From Kofleriaceae bacterium (GTDB taxonomy: Bacteria; Myxococcota_A; Polyangia; Haliangiales; Haliangiaceae), in NCBI GenBank assembly GCA_022842285.1, contig JALHPV010000016.1, forward strand, positions 1 to 48,189: a DNA stretch of 48,189 nucleotides, written 5' to 3'. A model generated the notes under the pieces. The model was not told the origin of the DNA, ran no database searches, and was given only the letters and a program-made list of their open reading frames with translations. Both the position numbers and the translations under genes were made by a program. Positions 23,088-31,161 of this stretch are shown here, piece by piece (position 1 is the first letter of the stretch; every line of letters starts with the position of its first letter).

Positions 23088-23477
23088 ATGCGTCCGACAC
23101 TCCCGAGCCCTCGGGTTGCGATTTTCGCCGTCGCGATCCTCGCCGGCTGTGCGCATCGGGATCCCGTCCCCACCGGGCCACCTCCGCCGGCGCTCCCGGC
23201 GAACGACGTGCCGGCCCTCGGCACGATGGATGCCGAGTGCGAGGGCCTCGTGAAGGCCCTGGAGGCCTATCGCACCTGCCCGAACCTCGAGGACCTGGAC
23301 GTGCAGGACCTGGACGCCTGGATCGAGCGCGCCCAGCGGGACTTTGCCGCCTCGCGCAAGGCCAACCCGGAGCCGAACGCCCAGGGAGCGATTGCCGAGG
23401 CCTGCCACAAGGCGACAGATTCGGTGAGCGCGGCCCACGAGCGCTGTGCCGCGGGACCGAGGCCCAAGGTTGACTAA
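23088..23477 (+). CDS. Small lipoprotein of unknown function
   Basis: 129 residues with a lipoprotein signal (IFAVAILAGC, Cys21) and a proline-rich linker. The mature domain is short and helical, with four cysteines (in AECEGL, RTCPNL, EACHKA and ERCAAG) that could form two disulfides. It is not recognised. It is divergent from dnaE and overlaps the flippase start by 8 nt, so it is probably co-expressed with the flippase. Confidence 0.8.
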   Translation: MRPTLPSPRVAIFAVAILAGCAHRDPVPTGPPPPALPANDVPALGTMDAECEGLVKALEAYRTCPNLEDLDVQDLDAWIERAQRDFAASRKANPEPNAQGAIAEACHKATDSVSAAHERCAAGPRPKVD

Positions 23478-24990
23478 GCAGGACGCGCAGGACGCCGAGG
23501 AGGACAAGGCCGCCGCCGCCCGGCTCCAGACGTCCATCAACCGGGGCGTCGCCTGGATCGCCGCGTCCCAGGTCATCGTCGCCGTCGCCGACATCATCGC
23601 CGTGCTCCTCGTCGTGGCCCTGATGAATCAGGAGAACTACGGCATCATGATGGCCGGCATCGGCTTCTACGCCGTGCTCGACGTGACCGCCGACTTCGGG
23701 GTCACCAGCGCGATCATCCAGCGCGACGACCACAACGAGGACCGGATCTCGACGGTCTTCTGGTTCAACGTCCTCGTCTCCGCGGGGATGTTCGGGGCGC
23801 TGTGCATCATCGCGCCGATCTACGGCGCGAGCACCGGCTATCCCATCGTCGGGTGGCTGCTCATCGCGTACTCCGCGAAGCTGCTGCTGCAGAACGTCTA
23901 CGCGATTCCGTACGCGCTCCTGCGCAAGGACCTGCGCTTCGCCACCGTCGCGAAGATCCGCACCAGCGCGTATGTCGTCGAGTCGATCCTGCGCGTCGTG
24001 TTCGCGGCCACCGGCTTCGGCGTGTGGTGCTACACGCTCGCCGCGATCGCCCGCACCATCACCTTCGGCGTGCTGATCCAGCTCGCACGACCGTTCCTCC
24101 CCCGCCTCGTCTTCAAGTTCCGCGAGGTGCTGCCGTACGTGAAGTTCGGCATGCGCAGCGCGTCGAGCCAGATCCTCTACTACACGTACACGAACATCGA
24201 TTATCAGGTCGTCCTCTACTTCTTCGGACCGCAGGCGAACGCCATCTACTCGTTCGCCTACTGGATCGTCCTCGAGGCAGTGAAGACGATCGCGAACGTC
24301 GTCATCGATGTGGCGTTCCCGACCTTCGCGCGCCTGCGCAGCGACCCCGAGGCCCTGAAGACCCAGTTCATTCGCCTCACGCGCCTCAACATGATGGCGG
24401 TGCTCCCGTTCGTGCTCCTCATCATGCTGTGCGTGCCGGATCTGCTCGCGATGTTCGGCCGGTCGCTCAGCGTGGACAAGGGCTGGACCGCCCACGACCT
24501 CGAGCTGTGCGCGAACGCAGCCCGGCTGCTCGCACTCGTCGGCCTGCTCCGGGCGCTCGGCTTCCTCGGCCCGCCGCTCCTCGACGGCACGGGCCAGCCC
24601 CAGCTGACCCTCCGCTACATGGCCGCGGCGTCGATCCTCGTCCCCCTCGCCTTCGTGATCGCGGCCGCCGTGCTCGGCGATCGCTTCGGCCTGATCTCGG
24701 TCGCGATCGGCTGGGCTGTCGGTTACCCGATCGCCTTCGTCGTCCTCATGTACCTCGTCGTGCGCTCGATCCACCTCGAGGTCCCGCGCTACCTCCGCGC
24801 CGCCGGCGGCATCCTCGCGTGTGCCGCGGCCGGCCTCGTCGTCGGCGGCATCGTGTCGTACGCGATCGGCCACGTCGGTCATCTCGTCGACCTCATCGCC
24901 TCGGGGGGGAGCGCCCTCGTCACGATGTTCCTCCTCCTGGCCTACTGGCAGGACGTCCACCCCAGGTCGATGCTCGCATCGCTCAAGTAG
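23470..24990 (+). CDS. Wzx-like polysaccharide flippase
   Basis: 506 residues from TTG at 23470, chosen because GAGG lies about 7 nt before it and it overlaps the upstream lipoprotein by 8 nt; a longer frame to 23446 would overlap more. A charged cytoplasmic N-terminus is followed by about a dozen or more hydrophobic helices, starting GVAWIAASQVIVAVADIIAV. The pattern (DFGVTSAIIQRDD, ISTVFWFNVLVS, RKDLRFATVAKIR) is that of the MOP-superfamily oligosaccharide flippases that move undecaprenyl-linked repeat units across the inner membrane. No wzy or glycosyltransferase is adjacent; the nearest polysaccharide genes are at 30-33 kb. Confidence 0.88.
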   Translation: MTKQDAQDAEEDKAAAARLQTSINRGVAWIAASQVIVAVADIIAVLLVVALMNQENYGIMMAGIGFYAVLDVTADFGVTSAIIQRDDHNEDRISTVFWFNVLVSAGMFGALCIIAPIYGASTGYPIVGWLLIAYSAKLLLQNVYAIPYALLRKDLRFATVAKIRTSAYVVESILRVVFAATGFGVWCYTLAAIARTITFGVLIQLARPFLPRLVFKFREVLPYVKFGMRSASSQILYYTYTNIDYQVVLYFFGPQANAIYSFAYWIVLEAVKTIANVVIDVAFPTFARLRSDPEALKTQFIRLTRLNMMAVLPFVLLIMLCVPDLLAMFGRSLSVDKGWTAHDLELCANAARLLALVGLLRALGFLGPPLLDGTGQPQLTLRYMAAASILVPLAFVIAAAVLGDRFGLISVAIGWAVGYPIAFVVLMYLVVRSIHLEVPRYLRAAGGILACAAAGLVVGGIVSYAIGHVGHLVDLIASGGSALVTMFLLLAYWQDVHPRSMLASLK

Positions 24991-25132
24991 CCCGCGGCAT
25001 CTCATGGCCATGCTCGGGCGTACCGATCGAGCCGGGGCACGTGGTCGCCATCGTGGTGAAGGCCGCCGGCCTCTCGGCAGACCGTTGGCCCGGCGCGTCC
25101 AGCAGCGCTTCGGTCCGCTCTCGAAGGCCTCG

Positions 25133-25246
25133 ATGCTCGCGGCAACCCTCGTTCTGCTCCTCGCGGCGGGGTGCTACGATCCGAGCACGGCGACCGGTCC
25201 CGGGGGCGAGGGCCCGCCAGCCCCGTGCGCCGAGCTGTCTCCATGA
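25133..25246 (+). CDS. Possible micro-lipoprotein
   Basis: A 37-residue frame with a textbook lipoprotein signal: MLAATLVLLLAAGC with Cys14, followed by only 24 residues rich in Pro and Gly. GAAGG lies 5 nt before the ATG. Its stop TGA overlaps by ATGA with an alternative ATG (25243) of the next gene. Small lysis-protein-like or anchor lipoproteins of this size exist, but the frame could also be chance or a remnant of a longer lipoprotein. Confidence 0.45.
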   Translation: MLAATLVLLLAAGCYDPSTATGPGGEGPPAPCAELSP

Positions 25247-25299
25247 CGAATCTGCGGCCGCCATCCACCCAAATCGGTGCGGTCGCTCCATCGATCGAC

Positions 25300-26172
25300 A
25301 TGAACCGCATCGGCTTCGGCCTCATCCTCTGTGTTGCCTTGCTGGGCATCGGCGGCCCCGCGCACGCCGACCTGGATGACGGCGCCAGAAATCTCGGGAG
25401 AACCGAGCGCTTCGCGCTCGACTACGCCCCCACCCAGACCTGCATCGACGCGGCCCGCTTCGCGGACGAGGTCTCGGCGAGGTTGGGGTACGTGCCGTGG
25501 GACGACCGCGCGGTCGCCACGGTGCATGTGCGCGTCGATCGAAGCGGCGAGGGGTTCGTCGGATCGCTGACCGGACCGGATGGAGGCTCGAGACAGCTGC
25601 GCGGGGCGTCGTGCACGGAAGTGACGTCGCTGCTCGCGGTCGCAGTGGCAAGTCTCCTCGATCCTGCTCCCCCGCGCCCGCGGCCCGCGGGGCCAACCGA
25701 GCGCGAGTCCGAGGCCGACCTCGTCGAGATCAACATCGGGTCGAACGACGGCGTCCGGTACGACGTTTCGGTCTTGGTCGGTGGCGGCACCGGCCGGAGC
25801 CTCGAGGGCGTCCACCTCGTCGGGACTTCGTTCTACGAACCGCTGTGCACGAGCCCGTGTACGGTTCGGGTGCCACGAGGTCGCCGCTACTTCTCGCTCG
25901 TCGACCCGGACCGGCGTGCCGAAGGGCACGGCTACGTCGTGCTCGATACAGCCGCCAACCTGATGATCCATCGGGAGAGTCGTGCGACCACACGTCGGCT
26001 CGCCTTCGTGAGCGGCCTGCTGGTCACCGCGGGTGGCATCGCCGGGGGCTGGCTCCTGGACGATCCTGCCGTCAGGATCACGTCACTGACCGTCGGCCTG
26101 GGAGTGGGGCTGGGGCTCCTGGGTGGCTCGTTGTACGCAGACGACCGCTTGGCCATGACGCGAGCACCATGA
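25300..26172 (+). CDS. Exported membrane protein with PEGA-like domain
   Basis: 290 residues from ATG 25300, which gives a normal signal peptide (MNRIGFGLILCVALLGIGG, cleaved near AHA-D). An ATG at 25243 in ATGA overlap with the micro-lipoprotein would add 19 residues. The mature part has an N-terminal alpha/beta domain (EVSARLGYVPWDD, GASCTEVTSLLAVAVASLLD), a PEGA-like segment (LCTSPCTVRVPRGRRYF), and two C-terminal membrane helices (AFVSGLLVTAGGIAGGWLL and LTVGLGVGLGLLGGSLY). The function is unknown. It precedes the sigma-factor fusion by 48 nt on the same strand, suggesting that it senses or anchors something for that system. Confidence 0.8.
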   Translation: MNRIGFGLILCVALLGIGGPAHADLDDGARNLGRTERFALDYAPTQTCIDAARFADEVSARLGYVPWDDRAVATVHVRVDRSGEGFVGSLTGPDGGSRQLRGASCTEVTSLLAVAVASLLDPAPPRPRPAGPTERESEADLVEINIGSNDGVRYDVSVLVGGGTGRSLEGVHLVGTSFYEPLCTSPCTVRVPRGRRYFSLVDPDRRAEGHGYVVLDTAANLMIHRESRATTRRLAFVSGLLVTAGGIAGGWLLDDPAVRITSLTVGLGVGLGLLGGSLYADDRLAMTRAP

Positions 26173-26220
26173 GCGGGCAAGCGTGATCTCCCGCCGAAGC
26201 TCCGGGCGCTCGGGGATCGG

Positions 26221-27417
26221 GTGATCGATCGGGCCGACCTCGAGAGCGCCGCCGCGGCCGCCTGTCGCGTGGGCCTCCGCGCGGGCCTGCGCGATCCCGA
26301 CGCTCGCGACCTGGCCCAGGAGGCCCTCGTGCGCGCGCTGACCTCGGCTCCCCCTCCACCGGGCGTGGCCTTGCCGGCGTGGGTTTACGGGATCGCGCGC
26401 AACCTGGCCCGTGATCATGCCAAGTCAGCGCAGCGTCGCGAGGTGCCGATGGCTACGCCGCCCGAAGCGTCGGCAACGCCGGCACCGCGAACCGAGGCCG
26501 ACGTGGTCGACGTGTTGGCGGTTCATCGCGCGCTCGACGAGCTCGCCGTCGAGTTGCGGGAGGTCGTCACGCTTCACGAGCTCGAAGAGCGGACCCTGCG
26601 CGAGACCGCCGAGATCCTCGAGATCCCCTTCGACACGGCGAAGGACCGGCTCCGTCGTGCGCGCGCACACCTCCGCGTGTCGCTCGGAGAGCCCGATCGC
26701 GCGCTGGCGCACGAACGTACGGACACGCGGCGACGGGCGGCGGCGGGCGCGGCGGCGATCACCGCTGCACTCGCGGGTTTGCTCGCGGTCCCCGCGCCCG
26801 TCGAGGCCGCCCCACACGTCGGCGCCCTCGCGGCGCCCTCGCGTCGGTCGACCCTTGCGTGGACCGCCGGGGCTGCGCTCCTGGTCACGGTCGGGTTCGG
26901 CCTCGGCCGCGCGACGGCGCCGGCAACGGTACCGCGGGTCATCCCCATGATCGCAGCTGTACCGGAGGCAGCCCCCCGCGGGCTCGGCACAGCAATCCTG
27001 GCGCCTACCGCCACGTCCACCTCCACCGAGGTGCGGGTCGCACGACCGGATCGCGCGCCGTCGCGGCCCGCCGTACCGACGCCGACAGCTGCCGTGGCGC
27101 CGTCGGAACCTCCACGTGCCTTGCCGCGCGACGAGGTCCTCCTGCTCGATCGAGCGAGGACCGCGGTGGCGCGCGGGCTCTTCCACGAGGCTGTCGTGAC
27201 CCTGATGTCCCACGCACGCACGTATGCGGATGGCGAGCTGGCCGAGGAGCGCGACGTCCTCCTCATCGAGGCGTACCTCGGAGGTGGCGAGCTTGACCTG
27301 GCGCGCCGGCGCCTCGCTCGCTACTGGGTCGACCACCCGCACGGCAGCCTCGGGGCCCGGGCCCGCGCATTGAGCGACCTTGCCAAGCACCCTGATGAAG
27401 CCGGCCTCACCAAGTAA
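26221..27417 (+). CDS. ECF-type sigma factor fused to membrane segments and a C-terminal repeat domain
   Basis: 398 residues from GTG 26221. Residues about 10-75 are sigma region 2 (RDPDARDLAQEALVRAL, WVYGIARNLARDHAKS), and about 95-155 are region 4 with the helix-turn-helix (TLRETAEILEIPFDTAKDRL). Unlike a normal ECF factor it then has two hydrophobic stretches (about 172-192 and 210-230), a long Pro/Ala/Thr-rich linker and a C-terminal helical domain (about 300-390) resembling the C-terminal TPR-type repeats of sigma-factor partner proteins. This suggests a self-tethered or self-regulated sigma factor; whether the tail ends up inside or outside depends on how many segments span the membrane. 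No separate anti-sigma gene is adjacent. Confidence 0.85.
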   Translation: MIDRADLESAAAAACRVGLRAGLRDPDARDLAQEALVRALTSAPPPPGVALPAWVYGIARNLARDHAKSAQRREVPMATPPEASATPAPRTEADVVDVLAVHRALDELAVELREVVTLHELEERTLRETAEILEIPFDTAKDRLRRARAHLRVSLGEPDRALAHERTDTRRRAAAGAAAITAALAGLLAVPAPVEAAPHVGALAAPSRRSTLAWTAGAALLVTVGFGLGRATAPATVPRVIPMIAAVPEAAPRGLGTAILAPTATSTSTEVRVARPDRAPSRPAVPTPTAAVAPSEPPRALPRDEVLLLDRARTAVARGLFHEAVVTLMSHARTYADGELAEERDVLLIEAYLGGGELDLARRRLARYWVDHPHGSLGARARALSDLAKHPDEAGLTK

Positions 27418-27455
27418 GTTCGATCCGTTCCCGCGAATCCCTCGTACGTCCCGGG

Positions 27456-27992
27456 ATGAGAACTACCCTCTTCGTGGGCGCCCTCGCGCTCTTGGCCATT
27501 GGTTGTGGAAGCGATGATGAGGAGTACGAGCCGACCGGCACCGGGCCGGCCGCGCGCGTCTTCTGCGACTCGAGCGGCAAGAACGCGTTCGACACCTACG
27601 GCACGAACGGCTTCGTGGCGGTGAACGAGGAGATCTTCGAGCTCACCACTGCGGAGCTGACAGCGAATGGCGACGCGAATCTCGGCAGCTCCTTCTCGGG
27701 CGTCGCAGACTTCGCTCGCTTCAAGGGCCGGCTCGCGGCCTTCCTCGTCTTCGTGTACGGCGGGCCCGACACCATCACGTACACCGACGGCGTGAGCTAT
27801 ACGGCGACCGACCAGGACATGACCGCTGCCCACACCGGCATGGGCATCACGAGCGCGCAGTACGACTACTTCGTCACGAACATCATCGTGCCGGCGCTCA
27901 CCACGAGCGGCGTGACGGCGGACGATGTCTCGAGCTGCTTCGCGCCCCCGGTCACCGACGCGACCTTCAAGGCGTCGATCGTGGGCAAGTAA
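27456..27992 (+). CDS. Lipoprotein-anchored truncated haemoglobin (group I-like)
   Basis: 178 residues. The signal ends at Cys17 (LALLAIGC), followed by an acidic stretch. Residues about 44-178 follow the 2-on-2 globin pattern: YGTNGFVAVNEEIFELT for helices A/B, FSGVADFARFKGRLAAFLVFVYGGP for the B-C/E helices, DMTAAHTGMGITSAQYDYFV with proximal His126, and a helix G/H region. Cys37 and Cys161 could form a disulfide outside the cytoplasm. Truncated haemoglobins bind O2, CO or NO and some detoxify NO; an exported lipid-anchored form would act in the periplasm or outer membrane. The stop overlaps the next ATG by one base (TAATG). Confidence 0.85.
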   Translation: MRTTLFVGALALLAIGCGSDDEEYEPTGTGPAARVFCDSSGKNAFDTYGTNGFVAVNEEIFELTTAELTANGDANLGSSFSGVADFARFKGRLAAFLVFVYGGPDTITYTDGVSYTATDQDMTAAHTGMGITSAQYDYFVTNIIVPALTTSGVTADDVSSCFAPPVTDATFKASIVGK

Positions 27993-28684
27993 TGCGCGCG
28001 GTCCTGGGCTTCGCGGCCGGCCTCTTCGTCGCGTTCATGGTCGCCGTTCACGACCCACGCCTGATGGGCATGCTGGGCGTGACGGCCCAGGCCGATCCGG
28101 CTGGCGGCGGCGACGGCTGTCCGTTCGGTTACGACCAGCCGCCGGAGGCGCGCAGCGCCCCGTCGATGACCGCCATGGCCCAGGCGATCGTGGCCCGCAC
28201 GCGTACGGCGATGCTCGCGAGTGTCCCCGAGCGTCCGGCCCTCGGCTTTGCGCTTGGCGAGACCACCCGCACCGAGATCTTGACCTGGGCCGCGCGCCAC
28301 GCCGTGACGTGCGACGAGCTCCGCGACGGCTCGAGCCTCGAGTGCAGCAACGTTCCAGTCGGCGCCCTCACCGTTGATCCCGCGCAGCTCAGCTCGGCGA
28401 GTGCGTGGTTCGAGTTCTCCGGCGACAAGCTCGTCCGCGTGAAGACCCTCCGCCGCTCGGACCTCTCCGTGCAGGTCGAAGGCGCCTTCGAGCGGACGCG
28501 CAACGCGATCACCGCGCGAGCAGGGGCGCCGACCGCCACGAGCGGTCAGCCCGCGCTCCTCGCCCGCGGCGCCCTGCGGCAGAGCAGCGCGGAGTTCGCG
28601 TATCGCAACTACGTGGCGAGCGTGCGGGCGACGAACCTCGGCCGCGACGGCTTCGCCCTGACCGAGAGCTACGCGGCCCGCTGA
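27992..28684 (+). CDS. Exported protein of unknown function, coupled to the truncated haemoglobin
   Basis: 230 residues. The N-terminus (VLGFAAGLFVAFMVAV) is a signal peptide or single anchor. The mature part has a glycine-rich CPFGYDQPPEAR segment, then a domain with helices (ALGFALGETTRTEILTWAA) and strands (ASAWFEFSGDKLVRVKTL, SVQVEGAFERT). Three cysteines remain in the exported part. It is not recognised. The 1-nt overlap with the globin gene implies joint production, so a partner role is likely but inferred. Confidence 0.75.
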   Translation: MRAVLGFAAGLFVAFMVAVHDPRLMGMLGVTAQADPAGGGDGCPFGYDQPPEARSAPSMTAMAQAIVARTRTAMLASVPERPALGFALGETTRTEILTWAARHAVTCDELRDGSSLECSNVPVGALTVDPAQLSSASAWFEFSGDKLVRVKTLRRSDLSVQVEGAFERTRNAITARAGAPTATSGQPALLARGALRQSSAEFAYRNYVASVRATNLGRDGFALTESYAAR

Positions 28685-28705
28685 TCGCTCCCACTTGACA
28701 GCTCG

Positions 28706-28719
28706 TCCGTTATAACGGA
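28706..28719. promoter_or_regulatory. Perfect 14-bp palindrome (operator candidate)
   Basis: TCCGTTATAACGGA reads the same on both strands and its AT-rich centre stands out in this GC-rich sequence. It lies 11-24 nt upstream of the RBBP9-type hydrolase ATG (28730) and 22 nt after the stop of the previous gene. This is a typical size and place for a dimeric repressor site (TetR, ArsR, HxlR or MarR type), but no regulator gene is adjacent. Confidence 0.55.
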
Positions 28720-28729
28720 TGGTCTGCCA

Positions 28730-29281
28730 ATGACGTATCTCCTCCTCCCTGGCTGGGGCGGCTCCGGCCCCGAGCACTGGCAGACCCGCTGGGAGACCGA
28801 GCTTCCGGACTCCCGCCGTATCGAGGTGAACGACTGGTTCCGCCCGACGCACGAGGACTGGATCGGTGCGATCGAGCGCGCCGTCGCCGCCTCGCCGGCG
28901 CCACCGGTCGTGATCGCGCACTCGCTCGGCTGCATCGCACTCGCGCACTGGGCCGACGTGACGCGCGGTCGGCTCGCGGGGGCCTTGCTGGTGGCCCCGC
29001 CCGACGTGGAGCTGCCCCCATCCACGCAGCGCGCGAGCCTGCACGTCTTCGCACCCGTACCGCGCGGGCCACTGCCCTTCCCGACGCACGTCGTCGCGTC
29101 GGACGACGATCCGTATGCCTCGGTCGCCACGTCGCGCGCGCTGGCCGCCGCCTGGGGCAGCGAGCTCACGGTGCTCCGGCGAGCGGGTCACATCAACGCC
29201 GCCTCGGGCCTCGGCAGCTGGCAGACCGGCCGCAACATCCTGCAGCGCCTCGTCGAGACCCGGGTCGCGGTGGCCGCCTGA
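28730..29281 (+). CDS. RBBP9/YdeN-type alpha/beta hydrolase
   Basis: 183 residues of the RBBP9 (YdeN) family of small serine hydrolases. The opening LLPGWGGSGPEHWQTRWE is characteristic. The nucleophile is Ser65 in the elbow HSLGC, the acid lies in ASDDDPY (Asp126 or 127) and His154 is in GHINAASG. No signal peptide, so cytoplasmic; substrates of the family are poorly known. The palindrome just upstream suggests its own regulated promoter. It converges on the next gene with a single base between stops. Confidence 0.93.
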   Translation: MTYLLLPGWGGSGPEHWQTRWETELPDSRRIEVNDWFRPTHEDWIGAIERAVAASPAPPVVIAHSLGCIALAHWADVTRGRLAGALLVAPPDVELPPSTQRASLHVFAPVPRGPLPFPTHVVASDDDPYASVATSRALAAAWGSELTVLRRAGHINAASGLGSWQTGRNILQRLVETRVAVAA

Positions 29282-29282
29282 C

Positions 29283-30071
29283 CTACTTCGCGTCCGGACA
29301 GTTGGTGAACAGCCGGTAGAGCACGCGCGCGGCCTGCTCCCGCTCTCCGCGCCTCTCGAGATACGTCACGTACCCGCTGGCCGCCGCCTCGTCGCAGGGC
29401 CGGGCCGCGTGGTCCTCCGCGAAGATGGCGGCGAGGTCCTGATCGGGCTGCTTGGCCCCCTCGTGCGCCATCACGTCCGGGGGCGGCGTCTCGGCATGTC
29501 GATCAGACATCACGAGCAGCCGCACGCCGGTCACGAGCACGAGCGTGGCAACGAGGCCCGCCACGACCTTCGCGAGTGACTTCCAGCGCGCCGTGTGCAG
29601 CGATCCGGCGTTGGCCATCATCTCGCGGTCGGCGTGCTCGAGCTGCGCCCAGTCGACGTCGGGACGTGCCGACTTGAGCGCGGCGCACGCGGCAACAGCG
29701 CGCCGGATCATGCGGCTATCCCACGTCACCGACTTGACCGTGATCGTGCCGAGCGAACCAAACAGGAGACCGAGGTAGTCGAAGTGCTGACTCGCCTCGA
29801 TGCTCGTGGTCGCCAGGTTCGCGCCGTCCTGCAGCGCGCGGATCTCGTCGTACTCGGCCACCCCGGGCGCCTCGGCCGGCAGCGTCGCGCGCGCCGCGTC
29901 GAGATGTCGCCAGACCTCGGGTGCGATCTCCTGCGCCTCGCCGATCCGGAGGGACAGCTCGTCGAGCTCGGCCTCGGACCTGACCTGTGTGCTCTTCTCC
30001 GCCCGGACAATCGCCGCGAGCCGCTCGATGAGGGCGCCGGCCACGCCGATCGACTGGATGGCTGGCTCCAC
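29283..30071 (-). CDS. Single-pass membrane protein, unknown
   Basis: 262 residues. An N-terminal helical cytoplasmic domain of about 165 residues (coiled, acidic; VTWDSRMIRRAVAACAALKSA) is followed by one membrane helix (about 168-187, VVAGLVATLVLVTGVRLLVM) and a short C-terminal domain with a helix-hairpin character (YVTYLERRGEREQAARVLYRLF) and two cysteines. It is not recognised. It lies 40 nt downstream of the glycosyltransferase gene in the same direction and could be the last gene of that operon. Confidence 0.8.
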   Translation of the reverse strand: MEPAIQSIGVAGALIERLAAIVRAEKSTQVRSEAELDELSLRIGEAQEIAPEVWRHLDAARATLPAEAPGVAEYDEIRALQDGANLATTSIEASQHFDYLGLLFGSLGTITVKSVTWDSRMIRRAVAACAALKSARPDVDWAQLEHADREMMANAGSLHTARWKSLAKVVAGLVATLVLVTGVRLLVMSDRHAETPPPDVMAHEGAKQPDQDLAAIFAEDHAARPCDEAAASGYVTYLERRGEREQAARVLYRLFTNCPDAK

Positions 30072-30111
30072 CGGGATTGCTACGCCCGACTGGCCGGATT
30101 TGTTCCGCCGC

Positions 30112-31161
30112 TCAGGTCGCCGGAACGGGATTGCCCGCGGGCGCCGCGATATCGCGGGGCGTGTGCCGCGGCGCGAGCTTGGGACCGCGCTCGATCGGCG
30201 CGCCGGTGATCCGGCCCTTCGCCCACGGGATCGCCCAGTACCACCAGAGGAATGGGAACGCGACGGTGAAGGCCGACAGGGCGACGATCTTCTTCCCGGT
30301 CTTGCCTTTGTACTTCCAGGACTCGCCGTCGTAGACGCGCTCGCAGATGTGAAACCAGAGCAGCGCCATGTACGCGGGGTAGAGCGCGAGGAAGCGGGCC
30401 TTGTGATAGTGGCCGGGCACGTTGTGGAGATAGGCGAAGAGGCGGCGGCCGAAGTTCACCGATGACATCGCGCGCTTGTCGAGGCCACCCTCGATATCGA
30501 GGCGACGGAGGATCCACGCCTCGGGATCGAACACCATGTACTCGTCGGGGCGCTTGCCCGCCTGGATGCGGTAGCAGAGCGAGTTCTCGTCCTCGATCGT
30601 CGTGCACGTGTCCCACATGCCGAAGCGCTCGAGCACCGTGCGGCGGATGGCGGAGTTCGTGCCGTGGATGTTGAGGATCTTCTCGCTGCGGATGTCGACC
30701 TGCGTGTAGCAGCGCTGCCAGTAGAGCCACGAGTACGACAGGACGTTCTTCCGCGCGCGCTCCATGTTGCTGTACGGATCGCCGGTCTGGCCCTCGACGA
30801 CGTGCCGCCCGGTGACGGCGAGGCAGCGCGGATCCTCGAAGTTCTTCATGAACGCCGACAGCCATCCGGGGTGTCCGGGGATGTCGTCGTCGTCGAGCAT
30901 GATGATGATGTCGCCCGTCGCGATCTTGCACGCCTCGTTGCGCGAGCCCGGGCCCCCGAGGGGAGGCCGCTTCGCCACGACGACGCGCGGATCCGAGGCG
31001 GCGAGGCGCGCGAGGCGCGCTTGCTCGTCCGGCGTGACCTTCGTCGACTGCTCGATGACGAGCACCTCCATATCCGCGTAGTCCTGCGTCAGGCACGCCT
31101 CGAGGGCGTCGCACGCCGCGGCCACGCGGTTGTACGAGCGGAGAACGACCGTCGCCTTCAT
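30112..31161 (-). CDS. Family 2 glycosyltransferase
   Basis: 349 residues from ATG 31161. GT-A fold: TVVLRSYNR at the N-terminus, a metal-binding run DDDD (90-93) in IIIMLDDDDIPGHPGW, and the acceptor-side motif EDENSLCYRI. The C-terminal part has a hydrophobic segment (near 290-310, AFTVAFPFLWWYWAIPW) that likely attaches it to the inner membrane. It should add a sugar to a lipid-linked polysaccharide; donor and acceptor are unknown. The start overlaps the methyltransferase stop by 4 nt (ATGA), and ugd upstream offers UDP-glucuronate as a possible donor. Confidence 0.9.
   Translation of the reverse strand: MKATVVLRSYNRVAAACDALEACLTQDYADMEVLVIEQSTKVTPDEQARLARLAASDPRVVVAKRPPLGGPGSRNEACKIATGDIIIMLDDDDIPGHPGWLSAFMKNFEDPRCLAVTGRHVVEGQTGDPYSNMERARKNVLSYSWLYWQRCYTQVDIRSEKILNIHGTNSAIRRTVLERFGMWDTCTTIEDENSLCYRIQAGKRPDEYMVFDPEAWILRRLDIEGGLDKRAMSSVNFGRRLFAYLHNVPGHYHKARFLALYPAYMALLWFHICERVYDGESWKYKGKTGKKIVALSAFTVAFPFLWWYWAIPWAKGRITGAPIERGPKLAPRHTPRDIAAPAGNPVPAT

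Noticed and set aside
28695-28716. TTGACA ... TATAAC as a sigma-70 promoter for the hydrolase
   Set aside because: The spacing is only 10 nt instead of about 17; the TATAAC is better explained as the centre of the palindrome.
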